DNA of 8,314 bases from Lachnoclostridium sp. UBA3775 (GTDB lineage Bacteria > Bacillota > Clostridia > Lachnospirales > Lachnospiraceae): NCBI GenBank assembly GCA_002369525.1, contig DFFN01000105.1, positions 11,924-20,237 of the forward strand. The letters are read 5' to 3'. Below are positions 1-6,154 of the stretch, one piece after another. The notes under the pieces are model-generated. The model made no database searches, had not been told where the DNA came from, and worked only from the letters and a program-made list of their open reading frames with translations. A program made the position numbers and the translations under genes. Numbering within the stretch: the first letter of the stretch is position 1; each line of letters opens with the position of its first letter.

Positions 1-1194
1 CGCGAGCTGAGGATGTTTGCTGCCCTGCTTGGTGACGGACATACGGATGTATCTTTCCCTGAATATGTGTGGCAGGACGCACAGTATTTTTCGGCTTTTC
101 CAATTTATTTATTCAGGTTTGGAAAAGAGATTGCGGTAATATGCGTTTCGGAAGAATATAAGGAAAGGATACCTCTTTACAGCATAGTAAAAAAGATAGA
201 CGGTACAGATGCCGCAGAATATGTCCGCGGGAACTGCTATCCCTATATCTGGCACGCCAATGAACCCGCCTGCGGGATGACAGCAATGAACGAGCTGATG
301 TACGGAAGAGCCGGGAGCAGCGCCTTGTTCACCTTTGAGAAAGACGGCAGAGAATTTGATGTTACGCTCATAAGAGAAGACGCTGCTAAGATCAGATGGT
401 ACGCTGAAACTCCCGCCGCAGCAGAAACCGGCAGCCGGCTCATCTTAAACGGCGATTCCTACAAGATAGAAATGACCGAAGACGGCATTGCGGTTTTGAA
501 GTTCTTTTCCTTTGCCGACAATTCGATGCCGGATATGGTTTACAAACATTTTGACCAGCTTGCCAAAGCCAAGGCATACATAATTGATGTACGGGGCAAC
601 ACCGGCGGCAACAGCGTCAACGGACATCAGATCGCAGCAATGTTCATTGAAGGCGATTTTCAGAATTTCAGCGGCGAGATGCAGACGTATCAGCCTACAT
701 ATAAGGCGTGGTCGGTGTTCAGAGATGATTTGAAAAATATATCCCCGTCCGAACTTGAAGAACGATACACGGACGAGGAAAGTATCAGGGATTACAAAAT
801 GAGCCGGCATATTTTTTTCGAGAGCGTGACTGAAAAAACCGAGAACCACGCTCCGGGAAAATTGAACGGACCGATTGCTGTGCTTATGAATGAGTACACC
901 TTCTCGGCGGGCGAGGATTTTGTGGATGCGATGAAAGCGAATACCGATGCAGTATTTATCGGCAGCAACACCGCGGGCTCTTCGGGACAGCCGCTGTTCA
1001 TATCCCTTGAAAGCGGCGGCTCCTTCCGTATATGCACGATGAGGTGCCTGGCCCAAAACGGAGAAGACATCTACAACAAGGGATTTTCACCCGATATACG
1101 GGTGGAACGCAGTCTTGCGGATTATATTGAAAGACATGACCCGGCTTTGGAGAAAGCCATTGCAGTCCTTAAAGAAAAAACCGGAGTCCACTAA
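1..1194 (+). CDS. S41-family (tricorn-type) serine peptidase, 5' end missing
   Basis: This is the C-terminal part of an S41 peptidase. The reading frame is open to the window edge, and the first Met (position 13) has no spaced ribosome site, so the true start lies upstream. Numbered from that Met, residues 5-11 contain the D-G-H-T motif whose His (residue 10) is the catalytic His of tricorn-type S41 enzymes. Residues 192-200 carry D-x-R-G-N-x-G-G-N, the conserved strand and oxyanion region. Residues 295-302 are Y-T-F-S-A-G-E-D, with Ser298 as the predicted nucleophile and Glu301 close by. A conserved G-S-N-T-A-G-x-S-G-Q segment follows. A Ser/His/Glu arrangement is expected rather than the Ser/Lys dyad of CtpA. 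No signal peptide can be judged because the N terminus is absent. It ends 20 nt before the next gene, suggesting cotranscription. The substrate is unknown; these enzymes usually trim peptides or proteins. Confidence 0.88.
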   Translation, partial: RELRMFAALLGDGHTDVSFPEYVWQDAQYFSAFPIYLFRFGKEIAVICVSEEYKERIPLYSIVKKIDGTDAAEYVRGNCYPYIWHANEPACGMTAMNELMYGRAGSSALFTFEKDGREFDVTLIREDAAKIRWYAETPAAAETGSRLILNGDSYKIEMTEDGIAVLKFFSFADNSMPDMVYKHFDQLAKAKAYIIDVRGNTGGNSVNGHQIAAMFIEGDFQNFSGEMQTYQPTYKAWSVFRDDLKNISPSELEERYTDEESIRDYKMSRHIFFESVTEKTENHAPGKLNGPIAVLMNEYTFSAGEDFVDAMKANTDAVFIGSNTAGSSGQPLFISLESGGSFRICTMRCLAQNGEDIYNKGFSPDIRVERSLADYIERHDPALEKAIAVLKEKTGVH

Positions 1195-1202
1195 CATTAA
1201 CT

Positions 1203-1208
1203 AGGAGG
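1203..1208 (+). promoter_or_regulatory. Ribosome binding site of the Gp37/Gp68-family gene
   Basis: AGGAGG lies 6 nt before the ATG at 1215 and fixes that start. It is the strongest Shine-Dalgarno on the + strand of the window. Confidence 0.85.
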
Positions 1209-1214
1209 CGCACT

Positions 1215-2036
1215 ATGGAAGCCGATTACAAACAATTGTCTTTAATTGAATCCGCACCCGATCTGCGCGCTCCGGAGACTGTCACCTGGAACCTGTGGCA
1301 CGGCTGCACGAAGGTAAGCTATGGCTGCCAGCATTGTTATATGTACCGCCGGGACCATGAGATCGGCAAGGATCCTACTGTGGTCCGAAAGACTCAGAGC
1401 TTCAATCTGCCGGTGCGCCGTTACCGCGGCGGCGAGTATAAAGGGATGTACAAGCTTCCGCCCGGAAGCCATGTCTATACCTGCTTTTCGTCCGATTTCT
1501 TCCATAAGGATGCCGATGAATGGCGGAACGATGCCTGGGACATGATCAGGGAACGCTCCGACTGCACTTTCTTTATGATAACAAAGCGACCGGAGCGGAT
1601 TGCCGAGCATCTGCCCTACGACTGGGGCGAAGGCTGGGACCATGTGGAGATCGCCGTCACATGCGAGAATCAGTGGGCTGCCGATAAGAGGCTACCGGTA
1701 TATCTGCCGCTGCCGATAAGGCACAAGTCTGTCATGGTGGAGCCCATGCTGGAGCGGGTAAACCTCAGAAAATATTTCGAAGAATATAAAGAAGGCGACC
1801 ATCCCGTAATCGAGACAGTCGCCGTTGGCGGTGAATCAGGACCCGAGGCCAGAGTCTGCGACTATGCCTGGGTGATTGATATGCACATGCAGTGCGTAGA
1901 ATATAATGTAGGCTTCCACTACCACCAGACCGGAGCCCGACTCAAGCGCGGAAATAAGGAATACAACATTCCCAAGGAATTCCAGCATACGCAGGCTGAT
2001 GCGGCTGGGCTGGAGTTTGAGGGGTGGAAGAAATAA
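1215..2036 (+). CDS. Phage Gp37/Gp68-family (DUF5131) radical-SAM-like protein
   Basis: This 273-residue protein has the hallmark N-terminal motif of the Gp37/Gp68 family (PF07505): W-N-L-W-H-G-C-T-K-V-S, then C-x2-C-Y. The cysteines are Cys31, Cys38 and Cys41, that is C-x6-C-x2-C, a spacing variant of the radical-SAM iron-sulfur motif. Downstream features typical of the family are F-S-S-D-F-F-H at about residues 91-97, F-x-M-I-T-K-R-P at about 119-126, V-E-P-M-L near 175 and V-G-G-E-S-G-P-E near 204. The family occurs in phages, prophages and bacterial accessory regions, and no reaction has been established that I know of. As I recall, members are often paired with a 'three-Cys-motif partner' (TcmP) protein, which is not visible here. 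The start is set by an excellent AGGAGG. It lies 20 nt after the S41 gene and 36 nt before thpR, suggesting one transcript. Confidence 0.9.
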   Translation: MEADYKQLSLIESAPDLRAPETVTWNLWHGCTKVSYGCQHCYMYRRDHEIGKDPTVVRKTQSFNLPVRRYRGGEYKGMYKLPPGSHVYTCFSSDFFHKDADEWRNDAWDMIRERSDCTFFMITKRPERIAEHLPYDWGEGWDHVEIAVTCENQWAADKRLPVYLPLPIRHKSVMVEPMLERVNLRKYFEEYKEGDHPVIETVAVGGESGPEARVCDYAWVIDMHMQCVEYNVGFHYHQTGARLKRGNKEYNIPKEFQHTQADAAGLEFEGWKK

Positions 2037-2044
2037 TACAGTGG

Positions 2045-2067
2045 AACGGCTCCTTAAACAGCCGGTT
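2045..2067 (+). repeat. Small stem-loop between the Gp37/Gp68 gene and thpR
   Basis: CGGCT (2047-2051) and AGCCG (2060-2064) pair over an 8-nt loop. Two further A-T pairs are possible across a single bulged G. The stem fills most of the 36-nt gap and ends 5 nt before the thpR ATG, where no clear Shine-Dalgarno is visible. It could affect thpR translation or processing. The stem is short and may be chance. Confidence 0.35.
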
Positions 2068-2072
2068 ATGAT

Positions 2073-2603
2073 ATGAGACTCTTTATTGCAATCAACTTAG
2101 ACGATAATTTCAAAAGTGCACTGACCTCTATGCAGGATGACCTGCGCAGCCAGCATGTTGGCGGAAACTATTCTCCTATCGAGAATCTTCACATCACCCT
2201 GGCGTTTATCGGTGAATATCCTGATCCGGATGATGTAATGGACGCACTTGCAGGCATCGACTTTGAACCTTTTGACATCACTCTTGACGGCTTCGGCAAT
2301 TTCGGCGATCTCTTCTGGGCCGGCTTGGCAAAAACAGAAGTACTCTCTTCGCTTGTAAAGAAGAGCCGCCATGCCCTTGCAGATGCCGGGATTCCTTATG
2401 ACCGGAAGAAATTCACTCCTCATATCACACTGCTCCGCAAGGCGAGATATAATAAATTTCCGGAGCTGAAAACACGGCAGACCTCAATGAAGGTCACAAG
2501 TGTTTCCCTCATGAGGTCCGATTTTGGTAAGGGTGGGGTGAGGTATACGGAGGTTGGATATGCAAAATCTACCAACAAGCCGGCGCTGGAGATAAAAAAG
2601 TAG
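2073..2603 (+). CDS. thpR: RNA 2',3'-cyclic phosphodiesterase (2H family, LigT-like)
   Basis: This 176-residue protein is a normal-length ThpR/LigT enzyme of the 2H phosphoesterase superfamily. It is cytoplasmic and hydrolyses 2',3'-cyclic phosphate ends of RNA to 2'-phosphates. The N terminus M-R-L-F-I-A-I-N is typical. Both catalytic H-x-T-x motifs are present as H-I-T-L, at residues 40-43 (after P-I-E-N-L) and 117-120 (after K-K-F-T-P). The spacing of about 77 residues fits two pseudo-symmetric lobes. Family members end with an F-x-S-x-L-x-x-x-G-x-x-Y-type strand, seen here as S-L-M-R-S-D-F-G-x-G-G-x-x-Y. The ATG at 2073 is preferred because it starts exactly at the family's usual first residue, although no strong ribosome site precedes it. 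An overlapping ATG at 2068 runs straight into TGA. It is the last gene of the + strand trio and faces bioB. Confidence 0.93.
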   Translation: MRLFIAINLDDNFKSALTSMQDDLRSQHVGGNYSPIENLHITLAFIGEYPDPDDVMDALAGIDFEPFDITLDGFGNFGDLFWAGLAKTEVLSSLVKKSRHALADAGIPYDRKKFTPHITLLRKARYNKFPELKTRQTSMKVTSVSLMRSDFGKGGVRYTEVGYAKSTNKPALEIKK

Positions 2604-2606
2604 GGG

Positions 2607-2650
2607 TTGGATTTATTGGAGTAAAATGCTCCACTGAACGAACAATCCAA
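2607..2650. repeat. Nested inverted repeat after thpR
   Basis: The outer arms TTGGATT (2607-2613) and AATCCAA (2644-2650) enclose a second hairpin, TGGAG (2617-2621) with CTCCA (2629-2633). It lies just past the thpR stop, in the gap between two convergent genes. No T-run follows on either strand, so it is not a canonical intrinsic terminator, though it may protect 3' ends or assist termination. Confidence 0.4.
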
Positions 2651-2659
2651 ACTGATCTG

Positions 2660-2685
2660 CTCCTGGAGATATTATCTCACAGGAG
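2660..2685. terminator. Strong hairpin between convergent thpR and bioB, possible terminator
   Basis: CTCCTGGAGAT (2660-2670) pairs with ATCTC-a-CAGGAG (2674-2685) as an 11-bp stem with one bulged A and a 3-nt loop. It lies 23 nt beyond the bioB stop and about 57 nt beyond the thpR stop. A T-tract is absent on both strands, so bidirectional terminator function is an inference from position and strength only. Confidence 0.4.
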
Positions 2686-2708
2686 ATGAGGGTTGTAAAA
2701 CCGGGCAA

Positions 2709-3728
2709 TTATTTATCGCTTACTAAAAGTAGTGTATTTGAGACCAACGATGGCCTGTGCAACGGGGACAAGGAAATGCTTCTTCCCATTTTAATGAGCA
2801 TCTCCCGGTCGTCAGAAACAGTCGAGCCTGTGGTAGTAAGCATATTGCCTGTTATTGTTGCGCTGGCTCCGCTCTTAAAGGCGGTTACGCCGTTGCCTGA
2901 AATAAGCCTTCTGCCTGCTCCGAGCCTTATATCGGCATCAGGGTTTACAAATCTGAACAATGCTACGGTCCGAAGGATTTCGTCTTCATTCAGGAGCTCC
3001 AGTTTATCGAGAGGCGTCCCCGGTATCGGTATTAGAGCATTTATGGGTATTGATTTGATCTCAAGTTCTGCAAGATCAAATGCCATATCGATCCTGTCAT
3101 CAGGACTCTCACCCATTCCTATTATGCCACCGCTGCATACGCTGAGACCTGCAGCCTTTGCTCTCTTGATATTTGCAACTTTATCATCGAAAGTATGGCT
3201 TGTGCATATACTTGGGAAATATCCTCTGGATGTTTCGATATTGTTATGATAACTTCTGACTCCTGCTTTATATAATCTTTCAAACTGCTCCTGTGTTAAA
3301 AATCCAAGTGAAGCACAGAGTGATATATGTAGTTTTTCAAAAAGTTTTTCATATATTCCGATCAGTTTCTCAAAATCTGCATCAGATGGTTTACGGCCTG
3401 AGATTACTATGGCAAATCTGTTTACACCTTCATCCTCATGTCCCTTTGCCTCCGCATAAACAGTATCAAAATCAAGGAGATCGTATACCCTGCATCCTGT
3501 ATTATTGTGGACCGACTGGGCACAGAATCTGCAGTTCTCGCCGCAGTTGCCGTTTTTTCCGGATATGATGGTACAAAGATCAACTGAGTCGCCGGAATAA
3601 TGTTTCCTGATTAGATCGGCACCTTTACATAGATCAGTCAGGTCACAAGTCTTAAAAAATGAGACATCCTCATCTCTTCTGAGGCGTCTGCCTTCTATGA
3701 TTTCGTTTGCAAGTTTTAATGTGTTCAT
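2709..3728 (-). CDS. bioB: Biotin synthase, probable type II (anaerobe-type) BioB
   Basis: BioB is a cytoplasmic radical-SAM enzyme that inserts sulfur into dethiobiotin to make biotin. The ATG at 3728 gives 339 residues and is favoured over the longer open frame (to 3776), which would overlap the transporter gene. GAGG sits 8 nt upstream. The S-adenosylmethionine cluster motif is C-G-E-N-C-R-F-C at residues 62-69. Two of the cysteines that hold the sacrificial [2Fe-2S] cluster in E. coli have counterparts here (Cys138 in S-L-C-A-S-L-G, Cys198 in V-C-S-G-G), as does the Arg ligand (Arg268 in D-I-R-L-G-A-G-R). The third Cys (E. coli Cys97) is Ala106 in N-R-F-A-I-V-I-S-G. Extra cysteines lie at 28, 34 and 52. 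This fits the reported type II BioB of obligate anaerobes, which carries a [4Fe-5S] auxiliary cluster. A tail of about 20 residues follows the usual C terminus. It starts 4 nt after the transporter stop, so the two are probably translationally coupled. Confidence 0.95.
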   Translation of the reverse strand: MNTLKLANEIIEGRRLRRDEDVSFFKTCDLTDLCKGADLIRKHYSGDSVDLCTIISGKNGNCGENCRFCAQSVHNNTGCRVYDLLDFDTVYAEAKGHEDEGVNRFAIVISGRKPSDADFEKLIGIYEKLFEKLHISLCASLGFLTQEQFERLYKAGVRSYHNNIETSRGYFPSICTSHTFDDKVANIKRAKAAGLSVCSGGIIGMGESPDDRIDMAFDLAELEIKSIPINALIPIPGTPLDKLELLNEDEILRTVALFRFVNPDADIRLGAGRRLISGNGVTAFKSGASATITGNMLTTTGSTVSDDREMLIKMGRSISLSPLHRPSLVSNTLLLVSDK

Positions 3729-3732
3729 TTGT

Positions 3733-5106
3733 TCATCCTCGTTTTTTAAATTTAACAGAAAATATTGATAATACAAGGGATATTCCCATTCCGATAAGTG
3801 TCAGATGATTCATTATTGCTCCCGGTACGCCGGCCTTTAAGAGCTGTTCTGAGAAATATGTGCCTAAGATGCCGCAGAGTCCGCCTGCGATAACGGCCGA
3901 TAGCCATATTCCTTTTCTGACACCGGATTTACCGTTTGCAAATATTGCGAGCATGAGAGGGAAAATAACTCCCGGTGTATATATCGAATATGCTCCCGTA
4001 AGGAGAGTCATGATATCGCCGCGGCCGAGCAGTGCAAGCAAAAGGGCAAGACCGCCGGTAACAAGGACTGTTATTCTGACAAGGGATATACTCTCTTTTT
4101 TAAGAATATCCTTTACAAAGATTGTTGAGGCGTTGATGATACAAGTATCCGTCGACGATAATATTGCCGAGAGCAGACCGAATATAAGGAGTATTCCAAC
4201 AGCCTTTGGAAGCAGTGATACGGCATACATCAGAGCTCCTCTTTCCCCCAGCTCTTCGGGAGTAACATTAAATCTGATCCACATACCGATAAGGGTGATG
4301 ATAAGCGAAAACACAAGCAATACGATACCGGAAATCTTCGCGGAGGATTTTGCAATCCTTTCATCCTTTGAGATAAAGTTTCTTGACATTATATCAGGTC
4401 CGAGAAAATAGACGCCGCCTATAACAAAAAACTGAGTGAAGAGATTTACAGGTTTATAATTTTCATTAAGTAGTTCTATATTGTTTGCCACATCCGATGT
4501 ATTGCCTCCTGCGAAGCCAAAGAGATAAACAAGGGCGGCAATGACGCCTAAGAGTATTATCATCAGCTGGAGCTTATCAGTTTTAACTACCGACATCTGA
4601 CCGCCTATTGCGGTATATGCAATGATTATAAGAGAAACAATGACAAATATTATTATGTTGCTTTTTCCTACAGCAAAAGTGATAAGGCTGTTCATGGCAA
4701 CAAGCTGACCTGCAATAACGCCTACCCATGAGACAACGATGATAAGACCAATAATAAACTCGGCAGCTTTTCCGACTGTTTTGCCAGCAAGATCGGGTAA
4801 TGTGTCGGCATTTATTTTCCTTACTCTTTCTGATAAAAATACAGACTGTAATATCAGACCGATGGCGCCAAAAGCAAGCCACCATATACCGGGGAACCCG
4901 ATTTTGTATACCGTATCGGTTATTCCTATTGTGGTTGATGCGCCGACTACCGTCGCAAGAAGTGTCATTACCACGGCAAAGGAGCTCTGGTTTTTGCCAG
5001 CTACGGAATAGTCGGTAAAGGATTTGATTTTTTTGATATCAAGTATTCCTATGGCAAGAAATACGATCATGTACAGGATAAGTGCAGATAAAAAAATAAC
5101 ATTCAT
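3733..5106 (-). CDS. Sodium:solute symporter (SSS/SLC5 family), candidate biotin-vitamer importer
   Basis: This 457-residue integral membrane protein has about 12-13 hydrophobic segments and belongs to the SSS family, which couples solute uptake to Na+. The family pattern is clear: an N-terminal D-Y-S-V-A-G-K segment (residues 32-38), A-T-x-x-G-A-S-T-T-I-G (51-61), the signature G-G-Q-M-S-V-V-K-T-D-x-x-Q (168-180), and A-I-L-S-S-T-D-T (314-321), which lies where other members bind Na+. The start at 5106 is chosen because AAAGGA sits 9 nt upstream and the first membrane segment begins at once. The longer frame to 5166 would run back through the promoter -10 and adds polar residues. It is expressed from a promoter embedded in a BirA-type operator and is followed 4 nt later by bioB. 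I infer transport of biotin or, more likely, a precursor such as dethiobiotin. Sequence alone does not give the substrate; pantothenate- or proline-type carriers share this fold. Confidence 0.9.
   Translation of the reverse strand: MNVIFLSALILYMIVFLAIGILDIKKIKSFTDYSVAGKNQSSFAVVMTLLATVVGASTTIGITDTVYKIGFPGIWWLAFGAIGLILQSVFLSERVRKINADTLPDLAGKTVGKAAEFIIGLIIVVSWVGVIAGQLVAMNSLITFAVGKSNIIIFVIVSLIIIAYTAIGGQMSVVKTDKLQLMIILLGVIAALVYLFGFAGGNTSDVANNIELLNENYKPVNLFTQFFVIGGVYFLGPDIMSRNFISKDERIAKSSAKISGIVLLVFSLIITLIGMWIRFNVTPEELGERGALMYAVSLLPKAVGILLIFGLLSAILSSTDTCIINASTIFVKDILKKESISLVRITVLVTGGLALLLALLGRGDIMTLLTGAYSIYTPGVIFPLMLAIFANGKSGVRKGIWLSAVIAGGLCGILGTYFSEQLLKAGVPGAIMNHLTLIGMGISLVLSIFSVKFKKRG
3737..3740 (-). 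promoter_or_regulatory. Ribosome binding site of bioB
   Basis: GAGG on the - strand lies 8 nt from the ATG at 3728 and inside the last codons of the transporter. It decides for the shorter bioB start and implies coupling between the two genes. Confidence 0.75.
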
Positions 5107-5115
5107 TTTTTGATT

Positions 5116-5121
5116 TCCTTT
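5116..5121 (-). promoter_or_regulatory. Ribosome binding site of the symporter gene
   Basis: AAAGGA on the - strand lies 9 nt before the ATG at 5106. It supports that start over the in-frame ATG at 5166. Confidence 0.75.
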
Positions 5122-5148
5122 TTTGTTGTGTTTTGTTGCGGAATTGAT

Positions 5149-5203
5149 CCTAAAATAATATATCAATATAAAGACGAAATGTCAACCCAAATATTATTTT
5201 AGG
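5149..5203. repeat. Second inverted repeat (13-bp arms) spanning the biotin promoter
   Basis: The arms CCTAAAATAATAT (5149-5161) and ATATTATTTTAGG (5191-5203) are perfectly complementary, separated by 29 nt. The left arm contains most of the promoter -10. The right arm takes in the spacer and the first two bases of one BirA half-site. The predicted transcript starts near the outer end of the left arm, so this would act as DNA rather than as an RNA hairpin. Confidence 0.7.
5157..5185 (-). promoter_or_regulatory. Sigma-A promoter of the symporter-bioB unit
   Basis: Read on the - strand there is a perfect -35 TTGACA (5185-5180), a 17-nt spacer, and a -10 TATATT (5162-5157). The predicted start is near 5150, giving a leader of about 45 nt. 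The -35 lies inside one half-site of the BirA-type operator, so a bound repressor would block RNA polymerase. Confidence 0.85.
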
Positions 5204-5212
5204 TTGACATTT
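5177..5212. promoter_or_regulatory. BirA-type biotin operator
   Basis: AAATGTCAACC (5177-5187) and GGTTGACATTT (5202-5212) are perfect 11-bp inverted half-sites separated by exactly 14 nt. The core GTCAACC-N14-GGTTGAC arrangement fits the known Firmicute BirA box, in which GTTAACC-like half-sites are spaced by about 14 nt. It overlaps the promoter -35 and lies about 63 nt beyond the stop of the birA-like gene. Repression when biotin is plentiful is the expected behaviour. Confidence 0.9.
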
Positions 5213-5274
5213 AAAACATGGTTTTGCATATTTGCTTTGTAATTATTTCGCTTTATGATTTTCCGGATGATCCT

Positions 5275-6021
5275 TCAGATCAGTTCACTGATTATTTCTG
5301 ATATTATTTCATTCTTGCCGGCTGTAGCACCTTTGTCTTTTGGCAGCTTTTCTGCCAGTATTCCTATTCCCACAATAAAACTGCTGTATATACCTGTTTC
5401 GAGATCGCAGAATCCTTCTGTCATTATTCCGCAGACTTTTTTATTTCCGAGATACAGGGAGCCCGTTCCTTTTATGGTCAGATTGATATCATACTTTTTC
5501 TCAAGTATTTTTTTTACGGTTTCGGATACCCGCTCTGTGATCGGACATTTTTTATCTTTGACCCTGTCCGGTTCAAGTATTATACTAAAATATATGCCGC
5601 CGTCAGGAGATAAAAAACTACTGCCCCTATGTCCGCGTCCCGCACTCTGGGATTTTGCGGCTATGACCATTCCGTGAGGAAGAGGGTTGCTTAATATTAT
5701 GCTCCGCTTTGCTTCGGTATTGGTGGAGTCTATCTCATCATAGACATATATCCTGTCCGCAAAAGCTTCGGATTTTTTCAGTCTTTCGAGATTGAGAAGG
5801 ATTCCTGCTTTGGAGATGATGTCACTTTCTTCTTCCAGACTGTATCCCCTGTTGTTGACAGATTTTATATTGTATCCGGATTTTTTTAGTTCTGTAATGC
5901 TTTTCCATACTGCATTGCGGGATACGTTGCATTCCTTTGCAAGGTTTTCACCCGATATAAAACTGCCTTTATTTTTTTCAAGTGCAGCAAGGACTCTGTC
6001 TTTGGTTGTTGTTTTTTCCAT
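5275..6021 (-). CDS. birA: BirA-like biotin repressor with degenerate, truncated ligase domain
   Basis: This 248-residue protein has a clear biotin-repressor winged helix at residues about 9-62, with recognition helix S-R-N-A-V-W-K-S-I-T-E-L and wing N-N-R-G-Y. The ligase domain begins with D-S-T-N (98-101) and keeps the biotinyl-AMP loop G-R-G-H-R-G (128-133) and P-D-G-G-I-Y-F-S (139-146). Three features are abnormal. The near-invariant K-W-P-N-D is K-G-T-G-S (184-188), although Lys184 and Lys195 persist. G-I-G-I-N is G-I-G-I-L (218-222). The protein stops about 26 residues later, so the usual C-terminal domain is missing (normal length is about 320). No room remains before the operator for a frameshifted remainder. 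Biotin ligase activity is therefore doubtful, and a dedicated repressor is more likely. The start at 6021 matches the family, though its ribosome site is weak. It lies upstream of the operator it probably reads and has its own promoter. Confidence 0.88.
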   Translation of the reverse strand: MEKTTTKDRVLAALEKNKGSFISGENLAKECNVSRNAVWKSITELKKSGYNIKSVNNRGYSLEEESDIISKAGILLNLERLKKSEAFADRIYVYDEIDSTNTEAKRSIILSNPLPHGMVIAAKSQSAGRGHRGSSFLSPDGGIYFSIILEPDRVKDKKCPITERVSETVKKILEKKYDINLTIKGTGSLYLGNKKVCGIMTEGFCDLETGIYSSFIVGIGILAEKLPKDKGATAGKNEIISEIISELI

Positions 6022-6076
6022 TTTTGACCCGTTTTTTTGTTATTTGCCGATGCTCTGTGATTCACTCGCCAAAACT

Positions 6077-6105
6077 ATGATTAAGAATTGTTTCTTTCTA
6101 ATCAT
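6077..6105. repeat. Dyad at the start of the birA leader
   Basis: ATGATTA (6077-6083) and TAATCAT (6099-6105) form 7-bp arms 15 nt apart, partly extendable past a bulge. It begins at the -10 of the birA promoter and covers the first transcribed bases. It does not resemble a BirA box. It could be an operator or an early RNA hairpin. Confidence 0.4.
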
Positions 6106-6132
6106 TCTATGTAAAAACAGGCTTAATGTCAA
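6104..6132 (-). promoter_or_regulatory. Sigma-A promoter of the birA-like gene
   Basis: On the - strand there is a perfect -35 TTGACA (6132-6127), a 17-nt spacer, and a -10 TAGAAT (6109-6104). The predicted start is near 6097, leaving a leader of about 75 nt. There is no BirA-type inverted half-site here, so autoregulation is not evident. Confidence 0.82.
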
Positions 6133-6154
6133 TAGGCAGTTTTCAAAAAGCTGA

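Noticed and set aside
13..15. ATG as the start of the S41 peptidase
   Set aside because: The frame is open to the window edge, the purines before it are directly adjacent rather than spaced, and the catalytic D-G-H-T motif begins only 7 residues later. Real S41 proteins have sequence before it.
2686..3249. A 187-codon open frame on the + strand opposite bioB
   Set aside because: It is antisense to strongly conserved BioB motifs and shows no recognisable family or ribosome site. Similar antisense frames opposite the symporter, birA and S41 genes were dismissed for the same reason.
3729..3776. Longer bioB start 48 nt upstream
   Set aside because: It would overlap the transporter by about 44 nt and add a non-family segment. 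The ATG at 3728 has a proper ribosome site and matches the family N terminus.
5107..5150. Riboswitch in the symporter leader
   Set aside because: The leader is only about 45 nt, A-rich, and has no stable fold. The operator explains the regulation.
5107..5166. Longer symporter start at 5166
   Set aside because: It lies upstream of the predicted transcript start and passes through the -10. The extra residues are polar and not typical of the family.
5204..5232. A + strand promoter made from TTGACA (5204-5209) and CATATT
   Set aside because: The TTGACA is simply the mirror half-site of the operator, the -10 is poor, and no + strand gene follows.
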